A DNA stretch of 24,209 bases from Chloroflexota bacterium (GTDB taxonomy: Bacteria; Chloroflexota; Anaerolineae; Anaerolineales; Villigracilaceae): the NCBI GenBank assembly GCA_023459215.1, contig JAEWVF010000103.1, positions 1-24,209 of the forward strand, written 5' to 3'. Under the pieces are notes generated by a model that had not been told where the DNA came from, made no database searches, and was given only the letters and a program-made list of their open reading frames with translations. The position numbers and the translations under genes were made by a program. Each line of letters begins with the position of its first letter. Position 1 is the first letter of the stretch. This document shows positions 1 to 7,970 of this stretch, piece after piece.

Positions 1-177
1 GTGGCAAAAAAAGCTGCCAGCGGATTTTGGATGATTTTTTTCATAAGGTCGATTTTACACGGTTTTGACAAAACTACTCCAAAAAGTGGATGAAAATCAA
101 TTCCATCTAGAACAGGCCTGTGGTAAAACTTGTTTGAATGCCACTGTCAGATGTTCCCAATCAATTTGGAGGATTTC
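1..177. other. Left-edge non-coding leader upstream of the epimerase gene
   Basis: No gene is convincing here. A short open frame running in from the left edge on the plus strand ends at a TGA near position 91 and could be the tail of an upstream gene, but its residues match nothing I recognise. A perfect TTGACA hexamer lies at 65-70 and may be a -35 element, although no good -10 hexamer follows at the usual spacing. A small TGGCA/TGCCA inverted repeat at 2-18 surrounds an A-run and might be a remnant of an upstream terminator. All of these are weak. Confidence 0.3.
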
Positions 178-582
178 ATGCCTAAAATCAACAGCATCAA
201 CCATGTCGCCATCGTTGTGGACGATATGGAAAAATCCCTGCATTTCTGGCGCGATGCGCTTGGGATCGAACTGCACGAACTGCGCGATGTGCCCGCCGAA
301 GCCAGCCAGGTGGCTTTCCTGCCGGTGGCTGGAGCCGAAATTGAACTCGTCCGTCCGACGACAGATGATTCCGGGCTGGCCAAGTACCTGGCCAAGCGCG
401 GCCCCGGGATGCACCACGTTTGCCTGGAAGTGGATGATATCGATGGGATGATGAACCAACTGAAGGAAAAAGGTATCCGCCTGATTAACGAATCGCCGCG
501 CACCGCAGCCGATGGCAAGCGCTATGCCTTCATCCACCCTGAAAGCACCAGCGGCGTGCTGGTGGAGTTGTACCAGCTTTAG
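178..582 (+). CDS. mce: VOC-fold protein, probable methylmalonyl-CoA epimerase
   Basis: This 134-residue protein has the two-module vicinal-oxygen-chelate layout of methylmalonyl-CoA epimerase. That enzyme interconverts the (R) and (S) forms of methylmalonyl-CoA in propionate and branched-chain carbon metabolism. Visible markers are N8-H9-V-A-I at the start of module one, I-E56-L-V at its end, H79-H80-V-C-L-E-V-D-D at the start of module two and V-E130-L near the C-terminus; His9, Glu56, His80 and Glu130 fit the metal-ligand positions of the fold. Length is normal for bacterial epimerases. ATG178 is chosen because GGAGGA at 168-173 precedes it; an in-frame TTG at 130 has no such site. No mutase or carboxylase gene is adjacent, so a different VOC enzyme such as a lactoylglutathione lyase relative cannot be excluded. 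Confidence 0.75.
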   Translation: MPKINSINHVAIVVDDMEKSLHFWRDALGIELHELRDVPAEASQVAFLPVAGAEIELVRPTTDDSGLAKYLAKRGPGMHHVCLEVDDIDGMMNQLKEKGIRLINESPRTAADGKRYAFIHPESTSGVLVELYQL

Positions 583-601
583 CTTTCCCCCTTAAAAAGC
601 A

Positions 602-677
602 ATAGAACGCGGATTTCAGCGATTGGCTCGATTCTCATAGAGAAAAATCGAGCCAATCAGCGTTATCCGCGTTCTAT
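602..677. repeat. Large two-part palindrome between convergent genes (terminator or REP-like)
   Basis: The outer arms ATAGAACGCGGAT (602-614) and ATCCGCGTTCTAT (665-677) are perfect 13-base complements. The inner arms GATTGGCTCGATT (621-633) and AATCGAGCCAATC (646-658) are also perfect complements. Between them is a six-base internal loop on each side, and the apex loop is 12 bases. It lies between the converging epimerase and macroglobulin genes. Read on the minus strand it is followed by TTGCTTTTT, so it may end the macroglobulin transcript's antisense neighbour; on the plus strand the U-tract is poor. Its size is unusual for a plain terminator and suggests a dispersed intergenic repeat. 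Confidence 0.7.
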
Positions 678-688
678 ATTTAAGTGGA

Positions 689-3600
689 TTACTCTTCAAT
701 CTCGAACAGACTGCCGTTGCTGCTGCCTTGCACATCCGGGAAGTAGCTCATCCAGGCGTGCGCAGGCAGGACGCGATACTCACCCGGCAGGCTGGGGATA
801 AGTGTATAGCTCAGAACATACGTTCCGGCGGGCAGGTAATCGGCTGTCCATTGGATATGGTCGCGGTAGATGCGCGGGCTGTCGAAATACCACCAGCCCC
901 AGCCGCTGGCGTAAGGGTCGTCTGGCGAGAAGTATTCAACCTCGATAGCATCCTGGCCCTGTTCGCTGGTTTTCAGGATCGGGTTGACGATTTCTGCGCC
1001 AGCCGGAGCAAAGTCCTCCACATTGAGATAGTACATATCGTGCGGCAGGCTGACCGTCACACGCACTGTCAGCTTGCCAACCGTATCGGCAATCATCTTC
1101 CAGCTTTCGACCGGTTGGCAGGGATCGATGCGGCAGTCGTAATAGGCGCGGCTGACAGCGATTCCCTGGTTCAGCGCTGGCGCGTTCTCGACCGGGCGCA
1201 GGACATTCAGGATGGCGCGATAGTACAGTTTGCCGCTTCCATCTTCACGCAAGATTTTCAATTCATTCGGATTTTGCGGATGCAGGCTGCCGACTGGGAT
1301 GACGGTTGTGACCGGGGCCAGGCCGGATTCCTGTCCGCGCGCGATTTCGACATTGTTGAGTGTGGCGCTGAAGGGGAAGGACGCGGCGAATTCACCCGTG
1401 CCGACCAGCGCGCTGGAAAGGGCTTGCAGAACCCAGGCATTTTGCATCTCGCCGCCCCAATCATGGGTGGCCGAACGATGGGCCGCCAGGTAGCGGATCG
1501 AGTCGGTCAGCAGCGGCGAGGCCGGGTCGGTTTTGCCCAGGGCGTGGGCAATCACTGCGGTTGTGTAGACTGGCGAGCGCGGGGTGTTCCAAATTGCGCC
1601 AGGATTTTCCCAGAATGCGCCGCTGGCCGAGCGGTTGGCGGTTGTGGCCAGGTTGTCGAGCAGAATGCGGGCGGGCTGGGCCGAATCCATGCCCAGGTAG
1701 GCCAGGGCCAGGTAGGCCTGGCCGAGCGGGCTGAGTTGGTCGCGCAGTTCGAAAAGCTCATCGATGGGCAGTTGCATGCGGCCCGCGGACAGGCTGGCCG
1801 TTTCCAGACTGCCGAGCGCCTGGCCGGTTGGCGTGCCGTAATAGGCCAGCATGATGAAAGCCTGTTCGTCCAGCACCACATTTGGCGCGCTGAAGTCAAA
1901 GGCCATCTGGCTGGCCAGGTATTCCTTGGCGCGCTGGAGTGTAAACTCCAGTCCGGATGGGTTGGCCTGCTCCACCCGCCCGAGCGCATAGGTTACATAG
2001 GCGCTCATAAACGGATCGCTTTCCACTTCACCCCACAAGCCGCGCCGGTACCAGTTCCAGCCGCCATCGTTGTTTTGCTGCGATGCCAGTTTGCCAGCCC
2101 AGTTGAAAACAGCTTGTTCGCGTTGGGCCAGTTCGGCGGCGGGTGTGCCCGTTTCGCGCAGGGCCGGGACGATGGACAGGTTGGCCAGCAGGTAGGAGGC
2201 GATGGCTTCGTTGCTTGAGAAAGAGTCTGGTTCAGGCAGGCTTGTGGCGGCTTGCAACAGGTAGGTTCCCAGTGAAGGTGAAAGCTCAACGCTCAGGTCG
2301 CCGCCCAGGGCTGTAAAGCTGCGCGGCAGGCTGACCAGTTCGGTCTGCGAACCGGCTGCGGGTAGGATGCCCGCCGTGACAAAGGCTTGCGGCGCGGTAT
2401 AACGCAAAATCGGGATCGAACCGTCCGTCGGGCGGGTAGCGTCCGTCAAATTCCCGGCTTTGACCGAGAAGATGAAATCTGCGCTGGGGGCGTCCCCGGC
2501 TTTGAGCCACCACGAAACCAGGGCGCGACCGTTGGCCGGCACTTTTACCTTCTGGCTGGCTGAGTTGGTGTCTTCAAGGCTTGCGCCGCTGGCTTTGAGC
2601 GTCACTTCGGCATCCAGATCGTTGGCGGTATTGTTGTTGACGTAAGTTGAAATACGCGCCCGGTCGCCGACCACCAGGTAGCGCGGGGTGATGGGGCGCA
2701 GGAGCAGTTCCTTGCTGGTGACCAGGTTCAGGCGCGCCTGACCGACGCGCGTCTGGCGGTCCAAGCCGCGCGTATCCACCTGCCAGGTGGTCAGGCTGTC
2801 TGGCAGAGTCAGGCTGACTTGGGCTTTACCATCTGCCCCGGTGACAAAGGTAGTCCACAAGGCGGTATCGGGGAATTCCTCGCGGATGACCGGGATGGCG
2901 TCGCCGCCGCCCCCGCCCATGCCGCCTTGCATCGGCATCAGGCGCTGGCTGTAGATTGCGTTGGTCAGCCCGGTCTGAACGCCCAGGGGCTGCAAGTCAT
3001 AAAACGCCGGGACGATATCCTCCGCGTTCGGGTCGGCCAGCGCCAGGGCAGCCAGGTCTACCACCGCCAGCGAAAATTCGCCTTGCACCGGTTTTCCCTG
3101 CGAGTCGCTGACGAGCAAGTCGAATTGGACATTTTCGCCCGGCCCGGCCTTTTCAGGCGTGGCTTTCAGGTCCACATTCAGGATGAAGTTGACCGGATCG
3201 ACTTCCAGGTTGAGATAGCCCTGGCGGAACTGCATCTCCGGCCCAACCAGTGTGACCGAAACGTAAGTGTTGGGCGCGTTATCATCGCTCAACCAGAAAT
3301 CCATGTTCAGGCCTTCGGACGGCACTTCGACGCGCTGCGCTGAAAGGATGCTGCCGCGCTCGGTCGTCACCAGCGCCGAAACTGTCCGGTTGAAGGGATT
3401 GGGGATGAAAATGTTGGCCGTTTGTCCGGGTTCGTATTGGTTCCGGTCGGCGCTCAATTGCAACCGGTCGTAGGGTGTTGCCGGCCAGATGGCCTGTCCC
3501 TGTCCGCCGACCCAGACCAGGGCCTCGCTGACGTTGTTCTCCACCTCTGCGCGCACCAGGTAGGTGCCCGGATCGGGCGGGGTGAAGGCAACCCTGACCA

Positions 3601-6541
3601 GCCCATCTGACCCGGTGGTGGCCTGGCCGCTTTCTACCGTCTCAACCTGGCGCTCATAGCGCGGGGAATAAGATGTTTCATCGCCGGGGCGCATCGTCCA
3701 GGTTACTTTCTGCAAGTCCAGCGCCAGGGTTTTGCTGCCCAGGGGCTTTTGGTCGATGTCGACTGCCGTCAGGGTCAGTTCGAGCGGTTCCCCGGCGCGC
3801 CCGACCCACTGATCGAGGCGGATTCCGGGGTAAGTGGCTGCCGGATGGACGATGGTTGATTCGCGCGCGCTGAGCGGGTATCCGCCGCTTTCGCTGGCGG
3901 TGACTTCGAGGGTGAAGCGGCTGGTATTGTCCACTTCCAGGTCGGTCAGTTCGAGGTTGAAGGAACCATCTGGCGCGGTGCGCGCTTCGCCGCCGTCGAC
4001 TTCGATCCCATAAGAACCTTGCCATTCGCCCAGCCAAACGGCGGCGTATGTTCCGCTTTGGAAACCGGGAATGTTGAAATACTCGCGTTCACGGTACAGC
4101 CGCCAGGTAAACGGCAGGTCGCCGGCCGGGGCGCCAAAGAAATACTCGGCATAGATGGTTGCTTGTAACGGTTGACCTGCCAGCGCATCTTGGGGAGTAA
4201 TGGTTACTGAAAGGTTGATCTCTGGTTTACGGTAATCTGCAACGTCGAAGTAAATGGTTTCAGTCTGCTCGCCCAGTTCACCAGGGTTGCCCTTGACCTG
4301 AATGTACCAACTCCCCGGCGCGGCCCCGTCTGGCAGGCGCATCTGGCCGCTGAAGGTTCCATAGTCCGAGAAGTAAACCGACTCACTCGTCACTTCCTGC
4401 CCTTGCAGGTTGTACAGGCTGACCGTCCAGGGCGCGGTTTGCTCCAGGTCACTGTAGCGTCCGTTGAAAGCCGAGCGGGCAATGCCGCGGAATGAGACCA
4501 GGTCGCCAGGACGATAGATGGGCCGGTCAGTGTAGAGATAAATTTTATCGTTATCCGAGCCGTAGTAGCGCGCCGGGAGTTCGAAATCCCAGGCCGAGAT
4601 GCCGCTGTTGAAATTGGTGCCTGCGAGGCTGAAATGCTGGCTGGCCGGTTCCCTCAGCGTGGCATAGTACGTTTCACTGACGTCCAGGTCGAGATTGGCC
4701 CGTGAGCGCCAAAAACCGTTGACATCGGTTTTGCCACTGTCGATCACCTGGCCCTGCCTGTCAAGCAGGGCAACTTCATAGAATTGTTTTGCCTGGCCAG
4801 TCTTGGCATCCGCCGCCCAGATCAGGGCGTTATCGGCGGCTACCTTCAGGGTCAGGTTGACGCTGCTTGAAAGGATAAACAAGGGCTGGTTGTTGTAATT
4901 GAGTTGGTCTGAAGTAATTCGCGCAAAGTACAACCCTGGTCGCAGCGGCGCATTTTTCTCGGTAAGCGGCACGGCGTAGGAGCGAGTCCCGCTCCCGCCG
5001 CCGACCGTTTCGCGCCAGGCCGTAACCTGGGCCGGCTGGAAGGTTTCACGCGCCTGGTAATCGTTGTTTAAGCGGAAGAAATCTTCCAAAGTGATTTCCC
5101 CGATGCTGACATCCAGGTAGGCCAGGTTGGTCACCTGCACCGAAAGGCGCGGGTCTTCGGCATAAACCATAATCGTCGGCTGGTAGGGCAGCATCAAGGC
5201 CGGTTCTGGCGGGGCGCTGCGCAGGCTGAAACTTGTATCGGAACCCAGGCGGCTGCCCCAACGATCCTGCAAATCGCCGGAGAGCGTTACGTTATAAAGG
5301 ATGTCCGAGTTGAAATTTCCTGTGATGCTCAGTTTTGTTTCTTCGGCCCAAACCCAAAGATTGCTGATTGGCGGGCTGACGGTGATCAACTGCTCGAGTT
5401 CGCTGGATGGATAATTTTTAATCGGGGAAGTCAAATAAATGGCAACGTTTTCGTTATAACCTTTTGTGCCGCCATCGAAAGGCTCGCTGTAAGACAGGCC
5501 GAATTCCGGGTAGGTAGCGTAATTTCGCTGGATGTTCTCCTGCAAGCTCTGCCCGCCTCGCGCGCGGGACGCTGGCGAAAGGCGCAGGCTGTAACCCGCA
5601 GAGCGGATCAGACGACCCGCCGGCTTGAAAACCGTTTCGGTGGCGTTTTCATTCCACTCGAACGACCCGTTAACCCGCTCCCCGGCCCCTTCCAGGCTCA
5701 GGTCGGCTTCCACGCTGGCCTTGTCCATCGGCTGGTTGAAAGTGATCTTGAACTCAGGCTCCAGGCTGATGGCCCAATCCTGATTTGGGCTGATTTCGAC
5801 CACCCGCGGTGGGGATGTGCGGAAAGACCAACTGGGCGCGGTCTCCAGTTTGAGTCCGGCCAGGCTTTGCAGGGCCGGGTTGACCCGAACGATGTACTCT
5901 GCACCGCCATCCAGGGCCGGTTCGGCGTGGAAGATATAGGTGCTGGTATTGAGCCATTCGCCTTTGCCGGGTGTGGCCGGTTCCAGGCTGAATCCGGCTG
6001 GCAGCGTGGACGGGTCGGCTCCCAGCGCCACCACCGGTTGGTTAAACGCCACCACCACCGCCGAATCGGTGCGGATGTCGTTGCTCAAATCTGCGGGCAG
6101 GGTTTGGGTAACGGTCAGGGCCGGGGCGGTGCGGAAAGTGGTTGTCCAGGGTTCGAGCGTTGCCAGCCCGTTGGCGGCTATCGCACCGGGAGCCAGGCTG
6201 AAGTGGATGGCGGCATCCGCCGGCAGCGGCTGGAGCGGGGTGAAGGTCAGGGTTGAGTCGTCGATCCAGGTGTAAATACCGTCGCCCTGTTCCATCTTTA
6301 ATGCCGCTTCGACCGAGGCGCGCTGCATCGGCTGGTTAAAGAAGAACGCAATGCCCTGTTGCAGACCGATTTGGCTGTTGGCTGGCGGATCGGTTTCGAT
6401 GATGGCCGGGGGCAGCGATAACGGCGTGGCTGTGGCGGTTGCCAGGAAGGGTATTTCAGCCGGTGCACTGAAATTGCAGGCCATCGAAATTGCAACGAGT
6501 AAGGTAATCAGAAGTGCGAAAGCGCTGGGTTTGCGTGGCAT
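689..6541 (-). CDS. Alpha-2-macroglobulin-family lipoprotein with degenerate thioester site
   Basis: This 1,950-residue exported protein belongs to the bacterial alpha-2-macroglobulin family, envelope proteins thought to trap or inhibit proteases. The N-terminus has a hydrophobic signal ending in I-S-M-A-C22, a weak lipobox, followed by a Thr/Pro linker. Three Big_5/Ig-like repeats follow, each carrying a V/F-x-F-N-Q-P motif. The MG2-type segment Y-T-D-R-P-I-Y-R-P-G is near residue 670, a glycine-rich stretch near 1205-1215, the A2M core F-P-D-T-A-L-W near 1225, the alpha-alpha barrel (thioester) domain from about 1430 to 1750, and a C-terminal receptor-like domain ending in A-W-M-S-Y-F-P-D-V. 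The expected C-x-E-Q thioester reads S1443-N-E-A, so no thioester can form. Only three cysteines exist in the whole protein. The start is placed at the second in-frame ATG because AGGAG precedes it by seven bases; the upstream ATG (6565) would place that site inside the gene. Confidence 0.9.
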   Translation of the reverse strand: MPRKPSAFALLITLLVAISMACNFSAPAEIPFLATATATPLSLPPAIIETDPPANSQIGLQQGIAFFFNQPMQRASVEAALKMEQGDGIYTWIDDSTLTFTPLQPLPADAAIHFSLAPGAIAANGLATLEPWTTTFRTAPALTVTQTLPADLSNDIRTDSAVVVAFNQPVVALGADPSTLPAGFSLEPATPGKGEWLNTSTYIFHAEPALDGGAEYIVRVNPALQSLAGLKLETAPSWSFRTSPPRVVEISPNQDWAISLEPEFKITFNQPMDKASVEADLSLEGAGERVNGSFEWNENATETVFKPAGRLIRSAGYSLRLSPASRARGGQSLQENIQRNYATYPEFGLSYSEPFDGGTKGYNENVAIYLTSPIKNYPSSELEQLITVSPPISNLWVWAEETKLSITGNFNSDILYNVTLSGDLQDRWGSRLGSDTSFSLRSAPPEPALMLPYQPTIMVYAEDPRLSVQVTNLAYLDVSIGEITLEDFFRLNNDYQARETFQPAQVTAWRETVGGGSGTRSYAVPLTEKNAPLRPGLYFARITSDQLNYNNQPLFILSSSVNLTLKVAADNALIWAADAKTGQAKQFYEVALLDRQGQVIDSGKTDVNGFWRSRANLDLDVSETYYATLREPASQHFSLAGTNFNSGISAWDFELPARYYGSDNDKIYLYTDRPIYRPGDLVSFRGIARSAFNGRYSDLEQTAPWTVSLYNLQGQEVTSESVYFSDYGTFSGQMRLPDGAAPGSWYIQVKGNPGELGEQTETIYFDVADYRKPEINLSVTITPQDALAGQPLQATIYAEYFFGAPAGDLPFTWRLYREREYFNIPGFQSGTYAAVWLGEWQGSYGIEVDGGEARTAPDGSFNLELTDLEVDNTSRFTLEVTASESGGYPLSARESTIVHPAATYPGIRLDQWVGRAGEPLELTLTAVDIDQKPLGSKTLALDLQKVTWTMRPGDETSYSPRYERQVETVESGQATTGSDGLVRVAFTPPDPGTYLVRAEVENNVSEALVWVGGQGQAIWPATPYDRLQLSADRNQYEPGQTANIFIPNPFNRTVSALVTTERGSILSAQRVEVPSEGLNMDFWLSDDNAPNTYVSVTLVGPEMQFRQGYLNLEVDPVNFILNVDLKATPEKAGPGENVQFDLLVSDSQGKPVQGEFSLAVVDLAALALADPNAEDIVPAFYDLQPLGVQTGLTNAIYSQRLMPMQGGMGGGGGDAIPVIREEFPDTALWTTFVTGADGKAQVSLTLPDSLTTWQVDTRGLDRQTRVGQARLNLVTSKELLLRPITPRYLVVGDRARISTYVNNNTANDLDAEVTLKASGASLEDTNSASQKVKVPANGRALVSWWLKAGDAPSADFIFSVKAGNLTDATRPTDGSIPILRYTAPQAFVTAGILPAAGSQTELVSLPRSFTALGGDLSVELSPSLGTYLLQAATSLPEPDSFSSNEAIASYLLANLSIVPALRETGTPAAELAQREQAVFNWAGKLASQQNNDGGWNWYRRGLWGEVESDPFMSAYVTYALGRVEQANPSGLEFTLQRAKEYLASQMAFDFSAPNVVLDEQAFIMLAYYGTPTGQALGSLETASLSAGRMQLPIDELFELRDQLSPLGQAYLALAYLGMDSAQPARILLDNLATTANRSASGAFWENPGAIWNTPRSPVYTTAVIAHALGKTDPASPLLTDSIRYLAAHRSATHDWGGEMQNAWVLQALSSALVGTGEFAASFPFSATLNNVEIARGQESGLAPVTTVIPVGSLHPQNPNELKILREDGSGKLYYRAILNVLRPVENAPALNQGIAVSRAYYDCRIDPCQPVESWKMIADTVGKLTVRVTVSLPHDMYYLNVEDFAPAGAEIVNPILKTSEQGQDAIEVEYFSPDDPYASGWGWWYFDSPRIYRDHIQWTADYLPAGTYVLSYTLIPSLPGEYRVLPAHAWMSYFPDVQGSSNGSLFEIEE

Positions 6542-6573
6542 TATGTTTCTCCTAATGTTAGACAACTATTTTG

Positions 6574-6601
6574 ATTATACAGCGCCGGGCAAAAAAGCCA
6601 A
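6574..6601 (-). promoter_or_regulatory. Putative promoter of the macroglobulin gene
   Basis: Read on the minus strand, a perfect TATAAT lies at 6579-6574 and TTGGCT at 6601-6596, with a 16-base spacer. It sits about 32 bases upstream of the chosen ATG, leaving a short leader that carries the AGGAG site. The -35 match is only 4 of 6. Confidence 0.45.
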
Positions 6602-6624
6602 ATCACCAATCAAAAGGCTGGCAG

Positions 6625-6630
6625 TATAAT
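6625..6630 (+). promoter_or_regulatory. Putative -10 box of surE
   Basis: A perfect TATAAT lies 25 bases upstream of the surE ATG, divergent from the TATAAT of the macroglobulin gene about 46 bases away. No clear -35 hexamer is present at 16-18 bases upstream. GGAG at 6646-6649 supplies the ribosome binding site. Confidence 0.4.
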
Positions 6631-6655
6631 CAACCCAACATTCACGGAGACAAAG

Positions 6656-7417
6656 ATGAGAATTTTGGTAACCAATGATGACGGCGTCCAGGCCCCGGGG
6701 TTGCTGGCCCTGGCGCAGGAAATGCGCCATTTGGGCGAGGTGACCGTCCTGGCCCCGGATCGCAACTGGAGTGCCAGTGGGCACGTCAAAACCATGGAGC
6801 GTCCGCTGCGGGTGCGCGAAACCCGCCTGGCAGATGGCTCGCTTGCCCTGTGCAGCGATGGCGCCCCTTCCGATTGTGTCGCCCTGGCCCTGCTGGGAGT
6901 CCTGGATGAGAAATACGATTTGGTGGTTTCCGGCATCAACCCGAACGCCAATATCGGCCACGATGTAACCTATTCTGGCACGGTAACGGCGGCGATGGAG
7001 GCGGTCATTTCTGGCGTTCCGGGGATTGCCGTATCGTTGAATTCGCCCCCCGAACACGGCGAGTTGGATTATGGCCCTGCTGCCCGCGCCGCCTTGCGGG
7101 TCGCCCGCCAACTTGCCAGCCATCCCTTGCCCGAAGGGGTGTTGCTCAATCTCAACGTGCCTTACCTGCGCGACGATGAATTCAATGGCTTTATGGTCAC
7201 GCGCCAGGGATTGCGGGTGTATCGTGACGCCCTCGTCAAGCGCCTGGACCCGCGCAGCCGGCCTTATTATTGGATTGGCGGCGATTTTCCGACCGGCATC
7301 CCGGAGGATGGCACCGACGTTGGCGCACTGGCTGCCGGATATGTGTCGCTAACTCCCCTGCAACTGGACCTGACCGCCCGCGCCATGCTCGACCCGTTGC
7401 GCCAGATCGATTGGTAG
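6656..7417 (+). CDS. surE: 5'/3'-nucleotidase SurE
   Basis: SurE is a metal-dependent phosphatase that removes phosphate from nucleoside monophosphates and short polyphosphates, acting in the cytoplasm in stationary phase or stress. The 253-residue protein has the family's usual length and begins M-R-I-L-V-T-N-D8-D9-G, the signature metal-binding start. Ser39 (N-W-S-A-S-G-H) and Asn95 (V-S-G-I-N-P-N-A-N-I-G) complete the metal site, and the Y-S-G-T-V-T-A-A-M-E segment follows at about residue 106. GGAG six bases before the ATG supports the start. The downstream alkyltransferase-like gene begins six bases after the stop, so the two are probably co-transcribed. Confidence 0.95.
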   Translation: MRILVTNDDGVQAPGLLALAQEMRHLGEVTVLAPDRNWSASGHVKTMERPLRVRETRLADGSLALCSDGAPSDCVALALLGVLDEKYDLVVSGINPNANIGHDVTYSGTVTAAMEAVISGVPGIAVSLNSPPEHGELDYGPAARAALRVARQLASHPLPEGVLLNLNVPYLRDDEFNGFMVTRQGLRVYRDALVKRLDPRSRPYYWIGGDFPTGIPEDGTDVGALAAGYVSLTPLQLDLTARAMLDPLRQIDW

Positions 7418-7423
7418 GTTTTT

Positions 7424-7774
7424 ATGCCCGGATTCACTTCACCCCCCAACCCTTCCGCTTTTAATGCGCGTGTCTGGGAAATTGTCCGCACGATTCCGCC
7501 CGGCAAAGTCCTGGCTTATGGGCAGGTTGGCGCGCTTGTGCCAGTCCCAGATGGGATGAGCCTGAAAGATTACGATGCTTTTCGCGCCCGTTGGGTGGGC
7601 GGGGCGATGGCCGCCTGTCCCGAGGATGTGCCCTGGTGGCGGGTGGTCAACGCCCAGGGGAAGATCAGTCCGCGTCCGGGCGCGGCTGAACAGCGCGCCC
7701 TGCTCGAAGCCGAAGGCGTCGTCTTTGACGCCAAAGAGCGGATCGATATGGATCGTTTCGGCTGGCAGCCCTGA
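7424..7774 (+). CDS. MGMT-family alkyltransferase-like protein without acceptor cysteine
   Basis: This 116-residue protein matches the C-terminal DNA-binding domain of O6-alkylguanine-DNA alkyltransferase. The winged-helix segment V-W-E-I-V-R-T-I-P-P-G-K-V-L-A-Y-G-Q-V is at residues 18-35. The active-site motif P-C-H-R of true repair enzymes reads P70-W71-W72-R73-V, so the alkyl-accepting cysteine is replaced by tryptophan. Such alkyltransferase-like proteins bind alkylated guanine without transferring the group, and in studied members they flag the lesion for nucleotide excision repair. Whether that applies here is inference from the family. It follows surE by six bases. Its ribosome binding site is weak, so expression may depend on coupling to surE. 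Confidence 0.85.
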   Translation: MPGFTSPPNPSAFNARVWEIVRTIPPGKVLAYGQVGALVPVPDGMSLKDYDAFRARWVGGAMAACPEDVPWWRVVNAQGKISPRPGAAEQRALLEAEGVVFDAKERIDMDRFGWQP

Positions 7775-7824
7775 ACTCGGACAGAGTGTTTGCGAAACTC
7801 TAACAAATTTTTAAGGTTAATTGC

Positions 7825-7852
7825 TTGTTTTTTCGCGCAAAAATGGTAATAT
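7825..7852 (+). promoter_or_regulatory. Putative promoter of the AI-2E-type permease gene
   Basis: TTGTTT (7825-7830) and TAATAT (7847-7852) are separated by 16 bases in an AT-rich stretch. Transcription would start close to 7859, placing the stem-loop at 7859-7897 at the very 5' end of the mRNA. The -35 match is poor. Confidence 0.35.
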
Positions 7853-7858
7853 ATAGAA

Positions 7859-7897
7859 GACAGACGTCAGGGTGCCCCCCTCACCCTGGCGTCTGTC
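7859..7897 (+). terminator. Strong 16-bp stem-loop (terminator or mRNA leader hairpin)
   Basis: GACAGACGTCAGGGTG (7859-7874) pairs with CACCCTGGCGTCTGTC (7882-7897) along 16 bases with a single G-U pair, around a seven-base C-rich loop. The following ATTTAAGTTT is a weak U-tract. It may end the surE transcript, or form the 5' cap of the permease leader, since its ATG is 73 bases further on. Confidence 0.6.
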
Positions 7898-7970
7898 ATT
7901 TAAGTTTAAAATCTGGGGAACGATTGTCAGAAAATCCCTGACTGTGTACAATGAAGGGCGGAGAGAACTT

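Noticed and set aside
728..2218. Long plus-strand open frame (496 residues) opposite the macroglobulin gene
   Set aside because: It is the antisense shadow of a GC-rich gene: no ribosome binding site, no recognisable domain, and Arg/Gly/Gln-rich composition.
6542..6565. Earlier ATG for the macroglobulin
   Set aside because: It would put the AGGAG site inside the coding region and add a hydrophilic stretch before the signal peptide.
7872..7970. Upstream extension of the AI-2E-type permease
   Set aside because: It overlaps a strong stem-loop and lacks a ribosome binding site, while ATG7971 has a good one.
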